64,000 bases of DNA. It comes from Cryptomeria japonica (taxonomy: Eukaryota; Streptophyta; Pinopsida; Cupressales; Cupressaceae). Below, piece by piece: positions 12,475 through 23,841 of this stretch. Every line of letters starts with the position of its first letter. The first letter of the stretch is position 1. Location: NCBI RefSeq assembly GCF_030272615.1, contig NC_081405.1:155417613-155481612 (forward strand), in the 5' to 3' direction. The notes under the pieces are model-generated. The model did not search any database, was not told where the DNA came from, and worked only from the letters and a program-made list of their open reading frames with translations. The position numbers and the translations under genes are program-made.

Positions 12475-14600
12475 AAGAAAATCTACCTCATGTGTATTGG
12501 AGAGAAGCAGTGAATACAATATTTTACACTTTCAATAGAGTTCACACCAAAGGTGAAACCGGTAAGACCCCTTATGAACTATGGTTTGGTTATACTCCTA
12601 CTGTTAAGTACTTCAGAATATTTGGAAGAAAATGTTATATTAAAAGAGATGAGTATATTGGTAAATTTGATCCTAGAAGTGATGAAGGAATATTTCTTCA
12701 TTATTCATCTAAGAGAAAGGCATATAGATGTTTTAATAAAAGATTGCAAAAGATCATTGAGAGTGCTCATGTGAAGATAGATGAACACTTTAGAGGAAAT
12801 TCAAGGTCTGTAGATTCTGAGCAAGCAATTGAGATGATCATAAATGAACCAATACAGAGTGCACCAGTACAGAATGTGGATCCAGTCACACTGACATCAT
12901 CAGAGAATTCCACAATGACTAAAGAACAACATCATGTGAATAAACCTAGGTATGTAAGACAAAATCACTCAGAAAATCAGATAATTGGGAATAAGTATCA
13001 AGGTGTTATGACAAGAGGAAGAATGGAAAATGAAGAGGTATGCTTAATTTCTCAAATTGAACCAACATATGTTATTGAAGCATGTAAAGGTTAACATTGG
13101 ATAAAAGCAATGGAAGATGAATTAGAATAAATTGAAAAGAACAATACATGGACATTAGTTCCCCAACCTAAAGACAAAAATGTAATTGGAACTAAATGGG
13201 TATATAGGAATAAACTTAATGAATATGGTAAGGTAATCAAGAACAAAGAAAGATTATTGTGTAAAGGATGTTCACAGAAAGAAGGAATTGATTATAATGA
13301 AACCTCTGCATTGGTAGCTAGAATAGAGGCAGTCAGATTATTTCTTGCATTTGTAGCTCATAAGAACTATAAAGTTTCTCAGATGGATGTGAAATGTGTA
13401 TTTCTGAATGCTGATCTTGAAGAGGAAGTTTACATTGAACAACCTACTAGATTTTCATTTACAAATGATAAAGATATGGTTTTCAGATTAAGGAAAGCTT
13501 TGTATGGATTGAAGCAATCTCCTAGAGATTGGTATGCTAGATTGGACAAATATATTTTGAAGCTTGGTTACACTAAAGGTAATGCTGAAAACAACTTATA
13601 TTTCAAAGTGACTAATGATGACATATCGGTTATTGAAGTTTTTGTTGATGATATCATTTTTGGAGGAGAAGATGGATTGTGTAAGGACTTTGCTAACAAG
13701 ATGGGGGAAGAATTTGAAATGTCTATGATTGGGAAGATAACATTCTTTTTAGGATTGCAGATTTCATGGACTGATAGAAATATATTCATATGTCAAACAA
13801 AATACTTGAAGGAACTCTTGAAGAAATTTGGTATGGAAAAATCTAAACCGGTAAGTACTCCTATGACTACAACTAATAAAGTGACATTGAAGGATGATTC
13901 AGCTCTTGTTAATCTGACAAGATACAAATCTATGATTGGAGGTTTACTGTATTTGACACAAACAAGACCTGATATAATGAATGCAATATGTATTATTTCA
14001 AGATTTCAGAGTAATCCTAAAGAAAAACATGAGTTATTAGTAAAAAGGATTTTTTGGTATCTACAAGGTACAACAAATCTTGGTTTATGGTACCCTAAAG
14101 ATGAAAATTTTGATTTATGTGCATACACCTATGCAAATTGGACAGGAGATGTAGATGACAGAAAGAGCACCACTGGCAGAGCATTCTTTCTTGTTAGCAT
14201 ATTGATTTCATGGTTAAGCAAGAAGCAGAGTTGTACATCATTATCAACAACAGAATCAGAATATGTTGTAGCAACAAGTAATTGTACTTAGGTATTATGG
14301 ACTAAGAAAATTTTGAAGGACATATTAAAGGTAAAATGCAAAGAACCTATAATCATTTATTGTGATAATTCAATAGCAATTGATATATCAAAGAATCTAG
14401 TATTTCATTCTAAGACTAAACATGTTTCTATCAAATATAACTTTTTGAAAGAGAATGTTGAAGCAAAAGAAGTGAGATTGGTTTATGTGAATACTAAAGA
14501 GTAGATTGCATATATCTTTACTAAGCCTTTGCCTAAGGAAAATTTTGAATATCTCAGAGAGCAGCTTGGGGCAATACCCTCACTGGTAGAGACTTAGAAA
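12475..14600 (+). pseudogene. Copia reverse transcriptase-RNase H remnant
   Basis: Starts in the integrase C-terminal region (GKTPYELWFGYTP, about 12570). RT blocks follow: QMDVKCVFLNADLEEEVY, RKALYGLKQSPRDWY and the active-site FVDD (about 13641-13652; most copia families have YVDD). RNase H: YANWTGDVDDRKSTTG, ISWLSKKQ, TTESEY and YCDNSIAI. In-frame stops lie at 13092, 13128, 14289 and 14502. The last interrupts TKE/IAYIFTKPL, where related elements have glutamine. Would copy element RNA into cDNA if intact. Confidence 0.9.
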
Positions 14601-14954
14601 GTTGAAGATTGGCATCAAACTAGCATAAACTAACAGAGAAACCTTTTTCCGGCTTTGATGGAGGAGAGCTACTTCTCAGGGGGAGTAGTTGGTCATATTA
14701 GTTGGTTATATGTTCTAGTATTTATTTGCTTTGGCATTTGATGTCAAAGGGGGAGATATATCTATGGAAAAACATTATTCCTAGGGGGAGAGATTATTCT
14801 TTGGAGACATTATTCATTGGGGGAGAGATATGTACTCTCTGCATTTTGATTTTGTTTTCTAGTATTGATCTATTTTGGAAATTGTTGGTTTTCGGTTTTT
14901 GACATTCTATTTTGGCACTTAGATGTTTTTCCATCTAGTGTGGCCATCAATTCC

Positions 14955-16054
14955 AAAGGGGGATATTGTTAGTATTATGGATGTGTTGCATTAGTTTTTT
15001 CATTGATGTCAACACTTATCTTTCTGGAGATATTTGGTTATGTTGAACCGACACATTGTGTTCACTGGCAAGTTTAGTGACTTATGCACAATCACTGGTA
15101 TATTGTCCACCGACAGGTTATATTGTTCACCGATATTGATGATGACTTGTTATTATCTGGAGATCACTTGATTATGTCAAAGACATGGTTTGGATACTTG
15201 GTTTTGGTATTTTGGCTAATGGTCTAATTGGGTTGACATATTTGTTGTTACTGGCAGATTGGTCAAGGTTATGGACCGGTCTGTATTATCTATTCTAGAT
15301 CAGCACTACACGTTATGAAGATGATTTATTGATTGGATATTATTTTAAATGTATTGAGCCGACATGATGCATCACATCTAGACTTATATGTAATTGATCT
15401 TATTATAGTATTCTTAGTAAGTCGACCTACACATTTGGTCTTAGGTTTTGTATATATGTAAGATCTCATTTGAGATGAGATAATATAGGATATGATATGT
15501 AAGGTTATGGTATGGTAATTTAACATGGTATGTGTGAATATTGAAGATCATAGAGTAGACCATAAGAAAAGGTTCAAGGAAGGTTTGAAGGTGTTTGTCA
15601 GAGCTTAACCGGTACTAAATCCAACATTGGAGATGCTATCTTGAGCACTACATTATTCTAGGATTTAACCATCCTACTGTAGTCATTGCAACTCCCATTT
15701 GAGCAGTGTGCTCTACGAGGTTGGCCTTTTTGCATGTGCAGACCCTATTTGTATACACATACTATCTGTAGGAGTATCATCTGATTGTGGGTAAGGTTTC
15801 CCACTGTGGTTTTTTCCCCTACAGGGTTTTCACATCAAAATATTTGTGTTATGTGTTGTGGATGTTGTTTCTCTTTTTGTTTCATGCTTTAAGTTTCACC
15901 GATATTGATATTAACTGTTAATCTGTTAACCATCATTAAATTTGGTTTACCGATATTAAGTATTAAGTTGAAGTAATTTATATTTGGGTTGAAATTAATT
16001 GACAACAAATTCACCCCCCCTCCCCCCCTCTCAGTTTCCTTTCGGATCCTAACA
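14955..16054 (+). repeat. Copia polypurine tract and 3' LTR
   Basis: The polypurine tract AAAGGGGGATAT (14955-14966) directly precedes the LTR at 14967-16054, which runs TGTTAGTATTATGG to GGATCCTAACA (1088 bp against 1081 for the 5' LTR). Just upstream, 14640-14960, is a non-coding tail with three GGGGGAGA-type purine runs. Confidence 0.92.
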
Positions 16055-16629
16055 TATATCTCCCCCACTTGATGCGAACTTCTCATAAGAAGTGTTTAAG
16101 TATCACCGATCATGCACTCCAAATACACTTTTGAATTTTGATACATATATGCTAGATGACATAGTAATTGATGACTCGTTATAATAGACCCTATTCTAAA
16201 CATATGATACAACTTGACTTTAGCAACATTCCCAAGATAATAATAATATGCAAGTATATAAATGAGAAACATGGCTTATACTAGGACCAAGACTAAGACT
16301 AAAACAAACTATAAAATCAAGCCTAAATTTTCAATTGTAAGAATCACAAACATACCAACCAATCTTGTCTTTAGGTGATTCTTAGTTCCTATGGTTGATC
16401 ATTGAATTATACACAATAGAATCTTTGTATCTCTTAGATTGGCCCTTGTTCTGGGCAGAAACATGTGGAGCAGTTCTTTGCTCCTTCCAATGAATTTTGA
16501 AACATGCTTTAATGACCCTTCAAATGACATATGTCATTATTTTGATACAATAACACCAACTACTTTCTATTCCTATAGTATAATTTAAGCAAATTTCTAA
16601 CAATAAATTAAAATCTCTATACACCTATG
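16055..16629 (-). mobile_element. Part of a small minus-strand LTR element (other part 28800-29166)
   Basis: On the minus strand, 16055-16070 reads AAGTGGGGGAGATATA, polypurine-tract-like. The stretch has no coding capacity. It is separated from 28800-29166 by the element at 16630-28799, whose target duplication CTATG joins the two parts. Together they give an internal region of roughly 0.67 kb with an LTR and primer site at its minus-strand 5' end, the size of a terminal-repeat-in-miniature element. The second LTR is missing: the copia 3' LTR occupies its place. Confidence 0.45.
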
Positions 16630-17818
16630 TGTTACTACTTATCAAATTGCCATTAGTTTCATATCCAAAGTCATACTATATTCTAGTCGGTTAGTATTAT
16701 CGAATCATGCAGTTGGTACACACAAAGAAGTCGGTATGAACAGTCTAGTCGGTTACTGAAGAAAGCAGTCATAGAACATAGTATTCATTGAGCTGTTTAT
16801 CGAGTAAAGGTTCATGGCTACCGAGTGGTAAAGGTAACTCACTGAGTTGATATTCACCAAGTGAAACGTCTTACTAGATACACTGAACCTGGACATGCAC
16901 ATGAAAATGTGTTACAAGATCGAGGCACATCTAACTGTTTTTTGCATTGGAAATTGCACTAGGAGATTGTGCATGATTACAAGATCAATCTAACCTATGA
17001 GATATTTTGTTTAATCGAAGAATCTTTTTGTAAGATCGAAGCAATGAATCAGATCACCGCTATAAGAGATCTATATATACAGCACATTTCTAGGGTTAGA
17101 CATAAGGCGTGATATGATGTGATAAGAGATGCAATGAGATAGCAGTGTGTATACATGAAGGAAGACTGTTACAGAGACACAGAGAGGTCACCGAGAAGGT
17201 TATCAGTGAACAGTCAAAGAACAGAGTAAACAGAAGGGTTTACCAAGTTTCATTATGGGTTACCAAGGTATGCTACAAGCTAGGTAATCTTATTTAGAGC
17301 ACATAGAATCTACTTTAACATTTCAAATGTAAAGTTGCAGATATTTGTAATGATTATATTGTCATATTTTGAAGTTGTAAGAGAAACCTTTAACAGGGTA
17401 AAAGACTCTAACCAAGTCTATAAATTGTAAATCCTTTAACTAGGTGCTACACTTATATAGTGTTGTCCAAATCCTTTAGTAAGGTAGATCTAACTGATCT
17501 TAATACTCCTAACAGGGTAAGCTGTCAGAAATAGCTAAATGTAGCTCTAACCAAGCATTCTTTATTATTGTAGTAGTGAAGTTGTGGGTGCCATCCCCAC
17601 CGTAGTTTTTCTCTCTAACCAAGAGTTTCTAAGTAACCAAAATATATGTGTTATGGAGTGAATCATGCATGACTGCTATCTATTGATTATAGTTTTATTT
17701 TATGTTACTGCACTATTCTGTTTATGCATAACAGTAAGGTTATTACAAAGGAAAAGTTTTGGAGTACTGATTCACCCCTCCCCTCTCAATACATTAGCTT
17801 TCTATATTGGGCCTAACA
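16630..17818 (+). repeat. 5' LTR of the non-autonomous element
   Basis: Starts TGTTACTACTTATC and ends GGGCCTAACA. It contains TATATATACAGCAC at about 17074, a TATA-type promoter candidate, and repeated CCGAG/ACCGAG motifs. Confidence 0.93.
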
Positions 17819-17880
17819 ATTGGTATCAGAGCTTGAATCTTGGAAAAGGGTTTAACCACCTGAAGAGAAAGATCTTAGCA

Positions 17881-19212
17881 ATGGAAGGCTACAAAAAATC
17901 TTGGAGGATTGTGCATCTTCAAGAAGAGATGGATAATGCAAATCAAGTGATTGTAGACATACAGAGGCAAATGCAAAAATATCTGAAAGTAAGGAGAAGA
18001 TTATCTGATGACTTGCAGGATTCTCAAGAGCTAGTGGAACAAATCAAGACATCATCTAAGAAAAGTATATCTGAAGAAATTGAAGAAATGATTGGAATGT
18101 TGAAAGAAAAGAACAAAGCATTGGCTGATCAACTAAAAGAAATGCAAAGAGAACATGAACATTTCAGTACATAAATGATTGAAAATCTAGATGCATTAAG
18201 GAGAGCTGAGGATAAAGCAAGAGATCTACAAAGAGAGAAACAACAACTTGAAGCTCTAGTATCTGATAAGGATGATGAAATCATGAGGTTGATTGGTATT
18301 CAACAAAATATGACAAATCAACTAGGTTATGCTCATCATGAAGCAATTCTGAAGAATGATGAAAATCAATCATTGAAACTTGAAGTATCAAGGTTGACTG
18401 GTGAACTTGAAACAGAAAACAAATCCAAAGAATCATTAGAGAAAAGTTATGAAGCATCAAAGATGTTGGATGAGCAACTGAATACAAGAAGACTCTACAA
18501 AGATGGAGGACTCGGCTACAAAGGAATTAATACTACCGAGAAAGGAGAATCATCAAAACAAGCTGAAAAAAGAAATAACATCAAAAGGAAGAAGCCTATT
18601 TGCTACTACTGTGGAAATCAAGGTCATACTACCAACATATGCCAGATCAGAAAAGGTAAGCAACTGAATATCTCTAAGTCCAATGGATATTGTTATAATT
18701 GCAATAAATATGGTCACATACCTAATCAATGTAGAACAAAGTTTGTTAACAACCATCAGAAGGCAAAATTCAAAGGGTTTTCTAAAAAATGCAATAGATA
18801 TGGACATAGTACCGAGAGATGCTGGTTTAAGTGAAAGAACTACATGAAGTATCCACACCGAGCAAACACTGGAGGTTACCGAACTCACACAGATTCTTAC
18901 CGACAATATGCAGCAGTACCATGGGATTACAATACGAGGATATGGTGCGAATGTTGTGGAAGATATACACATATAAGTGCCAATTGTTTTATAAGGTTTG
19001 GAATGAACAATCGGAGATCATGGAGAAATCCCGGTATGGCATATTTTCATTGTCACAAAGCTAGACATTTAGCTGGAGATTGCAGAGATCAACCAAGAAG
19101 AGACACTGAGGAGATAAAAGAAAAATTCAAGATGATTTGGAAAAAGAAAGAAATTATGTCTGATGAAGAAAGCACCTTACCTACCGAGTTAGGTGCACCT
19201 ATTTCAAATTAG
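17881..19212 (+). pseudogene. Gag-like protein, coiled coil plus five zinc knuckles
   Basis: ATG at 17881 (MEGYKKSWRIVHLQEEM). The N-terminal ~250 codons are heptad-like and rich in E, K, L and Q, a predicted coiled coil. The zinc knuckles are CYYCGNQGHTTNIC, CYNCNKYGHIPNQC, a third whose first Cys is lost (CNRYGHSTERC), CECCGRYTHISANC, and a fifth whose first Cys is Tyr (FHCHKARHLAGDC). Stops at 18172 (TAA) and 18832 (TGA) and a frame change near 18840 break the frame. Five knuckles is more than the one or two usual in copia Gag. Likely role when intact: RNA binding and particle assembly. Confidence 0.8.
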
Positions 19213-19686
19213 TCAAGAAAAGGTATGAAGGGACTACATTCTTTAAAAGTTAAATCATAATAGTTCCTATTTTATTATGAATAGAATTCAAAATCTGCAT
19301 AGTTAAGATGCAATTAGTCAGTTTACATATTATATAGGAAACCTGTCAATTCGGTTAACAAAGCAAAGTTGAATACTCGGTGAAAACAAAAAATGAAGTA
19401 AATCGGTAAAAGGTGAACCGAGTGCATTTAATACCACGACCTAACTTGCACGGAGCTCGATAAGGTATTTTTGAGTACTTAAAAGTGTTTTCATGGTCAT
19501 TTTCATTCACCCAAGTTTTTGAGAAGCAAAGCAGAGTGAATCAAAGCGACCAAATTTTAGTTAGAACGAATTTTCAAGGTATTTGCATTAATCTATTCAC
19601 ACTGTTTAGCTGGTTTCTGATCTAGTCAAATTGCTAGTATCTACCAAGTGTAAAGAGTAAGCTAATTGTAAACCCTAAGGATAACC
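19213..19686 (+). other. Spacer between gag and accessory ORF
   Basis: No ORF was recognised. Several CGGT/ACCGAG motifs resemble those in the LTR. It is the leader of the downstream accessory ORF once the solo LTR is removed (AGGATAACC joined to TATCAAATTTTT). Confidence 0.5.
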
Positions 19687-22600
19687 TATAATGCCCCACC
19701 AGGAAACCCCGAAGGGCTTAAGCCATAACACAATAATATAGTGCAATAATTTTTTTTTAAAGATAAACACAACATTAAGATACAACAAGATATCAAAGAT
19801 TCAGATTACATAGCAGAAGACATCAACTAACACCTAAAGAGTTTCGCAACGTGATTACTTAATTACACATTTAACTTAACTCACATAATTAATCCAATAA
19901 GCTGATCATCTTTAAAATGAGATAATTCTTAAACAAGGATAATTTCTTTCAGAAGATGAAAATATAAATCACATGCTAATGTTTATCCATTAAGATTTAT
20001 CTATATTCTTCATTCATACTTTTCATTTAGAATTTAAGTCATGCATCTAATTTAACAACACACTTGAATTTTATCATAAACATATGAGATCTTTCCATAC
20101 ATATTTAATTTCCTTAACAACAACTGAATAGATTCCATTACTGTAAGTTACATTCTTTCATATTCCAATTTATTGCATTTTAAAAGACGATTGCATACAT
20201 GCATCTACGATAAATCTCATCTAAACCACTTATGCATTCGATCAAAATGGCATTCATACATGCTAACACTAAACATGAAATATAAGAATAAAAGCGTCAC
20301 ATAACACCAAGATGATCTCGGAGTTCACCCCTAAAGGGCTACATCTCTGGGTCTGCTCAATTGCAAGACCCCTCTGATAATTAATAAAGTTAAGAATACA
20401 TGAGGTTCTCATAATTTACAATCCTGCCATCAAGGCGAAATATAAACAATATACAAGTGACCGCATCGGTCAATAAATACATAAATGATCCTTGAAAAGG
20501 AAAGGATCTAGCTGAACATAATCAAAGCTAATACAAAGGTCCATTGGAGCATCCACAAAACTGAGTCATCACCACCCAAGGTCTAACATGAAACCTGATA
20601 CTCACAAGGGCATAGACAATAGGACGACCCACAAACGTACTCCTAATAGGACAATACAACAACACACTAGCGAACGTAGGGACAAGTGTCATCACACATC
20701 CTGGTATGGTTACCATGGTAGGTCTTCATAGGTTCCAACCTCAAACACTAGGTTACCCTGGCAACCTAATCCGAACCTCCGGCCCATCCAAGCCTCATGT
20801 GGACCCACACATCCTCTCATGAAGACAAGGATGATGGTTTGACATTTTAGGCCTTCTCACAGCATGTTGAGTCTGTGTTAGCACTCATCCCATGTGTGAG
20901 GCACAATTATCTTACCTAGAGATTAACATTCTAATCTACTGTTAGGTTATCACTTATTAGACTCACTTTCGACGGGTTACCTAGCAACCACTTTGGGCGC
21001 GGCCCCCAATCGAAAGCCACTTTCCCATATGACACTAGACTATACTCAAGCGACCTCAGAAACCAAGGATTACACATGGTCAAACAAATAGAGTTCAAAG
21101 CTGAGGAAACAACCATTTGGTCAAACATGACTCAAAAGAGGCACACTTACTAATGGTACTCTAACCAGAGACCTGACCAACTATGGTCAACCACAAATCT
21201 TCATTCGACACCCACACAAAGGATATGACCAATTACGACATCACAACAAATAACAGTCAACTCGAGACCGAGGACAGAAACAGGTACCTAAATCAACCAT
21301 ATGATAGGGTCCAATCAAACAAAGCAAAACTTGCCATTACTTGAGCAAAAGCGAATATAGAAATTAAACTTGCACAGGCAATAACCAGCAGATACAATCT
21401 TTGGAAAAGATTTAAACATTTGAATGTCGATCAAGTTTTCTAAATGATCTAAGACAGATTGCAGTTATCTACCTCATCTAGGTATAGGTTGTTCTTGGTT
21501 TTCTAACTCTCTAACGTTCATTGCATCGAACACACATAATAAGCCGTAATGAGTTCTTAAACCAATTTCACATGAATATAATAAAACAACCATTAACCAA
21601 TTAAATAAGATATGTAATCTTCAATTAAAACATCATTGACATACTGGTTCAAAATAAATCCTACAAATTTGTCTTTTCCAGAACCAATTTACAATATACA
21701 GATCAAGGAAATATACATATTTAAGGAAGCCAAATAAAGAAAATCCATTCCCAGATTAACAGATTGCTTCCTTGAGCATATAAAGAAAATTACTAAAATT
21801 AACTATTAATTAATGAATATAATTATTAATCCACGATTAATTAAATATAACAAATTAATAATTAATGACGAAATTACTGAATCAAGTATTTAATTAGAAA
21901 AATTTGCATTAATAATAAAATGAGATTTGAATATTAATCAATGTATAATCAACACTATACAATTAATTAATAACAAAATATTCATGAATATTAATTAATG
22001 ACAAATTTAATCATAATTAAAACTTTATTAAAAACTTAACATTTATTTAATATATTAAAATATTATATATATATTTTTTTAATTAAACAAAACAACTTTT
22101 AAAAAAAAATTATAAAAAAAAGGGAAAAAGTACCCACATGGGCCCCTCCCTTGGGAGCTCATGCTTCCCCTTGGGGAAGCGCTGCTTCCCAATGGGAGCA
22201 CACAGCCCCCATGGGGAGCGCTGTTGTTCCCAAAGGGAGCACGCAGCCCCCATGGGAAGCGTTGTTGCCCAAAGGGACACGCAACACCCCTCCTTGGGGT
22301 TAAACCATTATTTTTTAATTTTATTTTATTTTATATATATATATTTTTAATTTTTACTGTTAAAACAAAACCCAGTAAAAAAATATACAGACCCAGCAAC
22401 ATGGTTTTTTTTTTTTTTGTTAATAAAAAGATATAAAGCATATCAAAACCATTAAAATTTTTGATTGAAATTAATCTCTTATCCAAAAGACAAACCCCCA
22501 TTTTTAAATAGTCTCATCTCAAGACTTAAAATGAAAATTTCCAGGAAGAAGAGGTTTTCAAAATTGAAAGGATTTGTTAGAATAACCAACCAAATAAACA

Positions 22601-23810
22601 ATCTTTTGGGCAGAAGGAAGCTCATTTTTCATACAAGAAACAAGCAATCAGCCAATCTTAACCAATTTCCACACTAATTCTAAATCTTTGGCAATCAATG
22701 GAGGATTTGAAACCAAAAATTACATGAAGAACATCCAAGCCCATTTTTGTAAAATTTAAACAATAACCAATTGATAACTAGAATTCCTACCTCAATAAGC
22801 ATTCCTGGAAAGGATCTGATGAAGAGCCCCAACCTGCAGCACAAGAAATCCTTCTCCTCCCAAAATCCCTAAATCTTTCATCCAAAATATTTTCCAAAAT
22901 ATATTTTTCTCCAAAAAAATTCAATCCCCAATATTTTCCAAAAGTCTAGGTTATATGGAAAAGTTTGACCAAAAATCTCATTTTTGGATTTAAAAATAAA
23001 AATAAATCACAAAAATATTTATTTTCCAACTATCTCAATATATTTACTTGATTTTCAATCTAAAATTGATTTCTTCAATTAACTGAAATTAACCTTTCTA
23101 ATTTAAAAAGCCAACAGAATACAATTAATTCTATTGCAATTAAATTCAAAACTTTCTTTTTCAACAGCATATACAAAATGCATTTAATATTTAAATTCAG
23201 CCATGTAATTTAACTTGCTCCTAAACTGACTCGAGCAATTCAATATTAACGATAATCGCATAACAAAACCCTATTTAGTTTAGTCCATTAATCTTTAATG
23301 CATGAACACATACTTAATCAAATTAAATACTAGCGACTAAATTACTCAATTTAACCATACACACCAAACACGCAAACCAAGAAGGTCAACCAAACAAACA
23401 ACTTGCAAACCCAAACAATAAGGGAATACTGATGATGACCGACGATGCTCACTTGGGCACGACTATGGTCAACTAGGGTCTTACGACCACCTAATCCAAC
23501 TCTAAGGATTAAAGAGGTACACTCAAACCTGCAAATCCAAGTGAACATGAACCTTGCACTCATGCGGTGTTGTACCTGAAATCTCCTACAACCAAGAGTC
23601 ATACATGCATACATATATAAACTTAATGAAAGCGTTAGCCCGATATTAATACCACGAAATAGGAACACTAAACAACTTGCATACAACTGGTGCAAAAACC
23701 ACATTAACAGATATGCACTAAATCAACACATCTGACTATAATCATTATATTATGATAAACTAACCAAGATTAAACTAAGATTAGAAATTGATTAAGGCAT
23801 TGGTACTACA
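19687..23810 (+). mobile_element. Nested solo LTR, 4.1 kb, target duplication TAACC
   Basis: The insert begins TATAATGCCCCACCAGG and ends GGTACTACA. It is flanked by TAACC at 19682-19686 and 23811-23815. The start resembles TGTAATGCCCC-type plant gypsy LTRs with the second base changed. No domain-bearing ORF, primer site or polypurine tract was seen, so I read it as a solo LTR left after recombination between two LTRs. The flanks also share a 9-mer ATAACCTAT, which would be compatible with a Mutator-type insert, but no terminal inverted repeats are visible. It is AT-rich except for a GC-rich block at 22136-22305. Confidence 0.6.
22136..22305 (+). repeat. GC-rich ~40-bp imperfect repeats with short palindromes
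   Basis: A GC-rich island inside very AT-rich DNA. The motif GGGAGCACRCAGCCCCCATG recurs about every 40 bp, with the palindromes CTTCCCCTTGGGGAAG and CCCATGGG. The frames here (at 22138 and 22161) are repeat-derived and not credible genes. Confidence 0.7.
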
Positions 23811-23841
23811 TAACCTATCAAATTTTTACTCAAGATCTACC

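Larger units (their letters stand above)
9292..16054 (+). mobile_element. Ty1/copia LTR retrotransposon, full structure but coding-dead
   Basis: 6.76 kb, two LTRs (9292-10372 and 14967-16054), a primer-binding site just after the 5' LTR (10373-10386, ATTAGTATCAGAGC, one base off the usual initiator-Met tRNA match TGGTATCAGAGC), and a polypurine tract AAAGGGGGATAT (14955-14966) before the 3' LTR. Domain order gag, protease, integrase, RT, RNase H is that of Ty1/copia. Flanking 5-mers are GATAT on the left and TATAT on the right, an imperfect or coincidental target duplication. About nine in-frame stops and one frameshift inactivate it. LTR divergence over the first ~115 bp is about 7% by eye. 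Confidence 0.93.

Noticed and set aside
18553-18972. 139-codon minus-strand ORF
   Set aside because: Reverse complement of the zinc-knuckle gag; its Cys and Ile pattern follows from the other strand.
22138-22436. 70- and 91-codon ORFs over the GC-rich block
   Set aside because: They are products of the 40-bp repeat and then run into AT-rich sequence.
19681-23819. Mutator-type insertion with a 9-bp duplication ATAACCTAT
   Set aside because: No terminal inverted repeats; a 5-bp TAACC duplication with LTR-like ends explains the borders better, though not conclusively.
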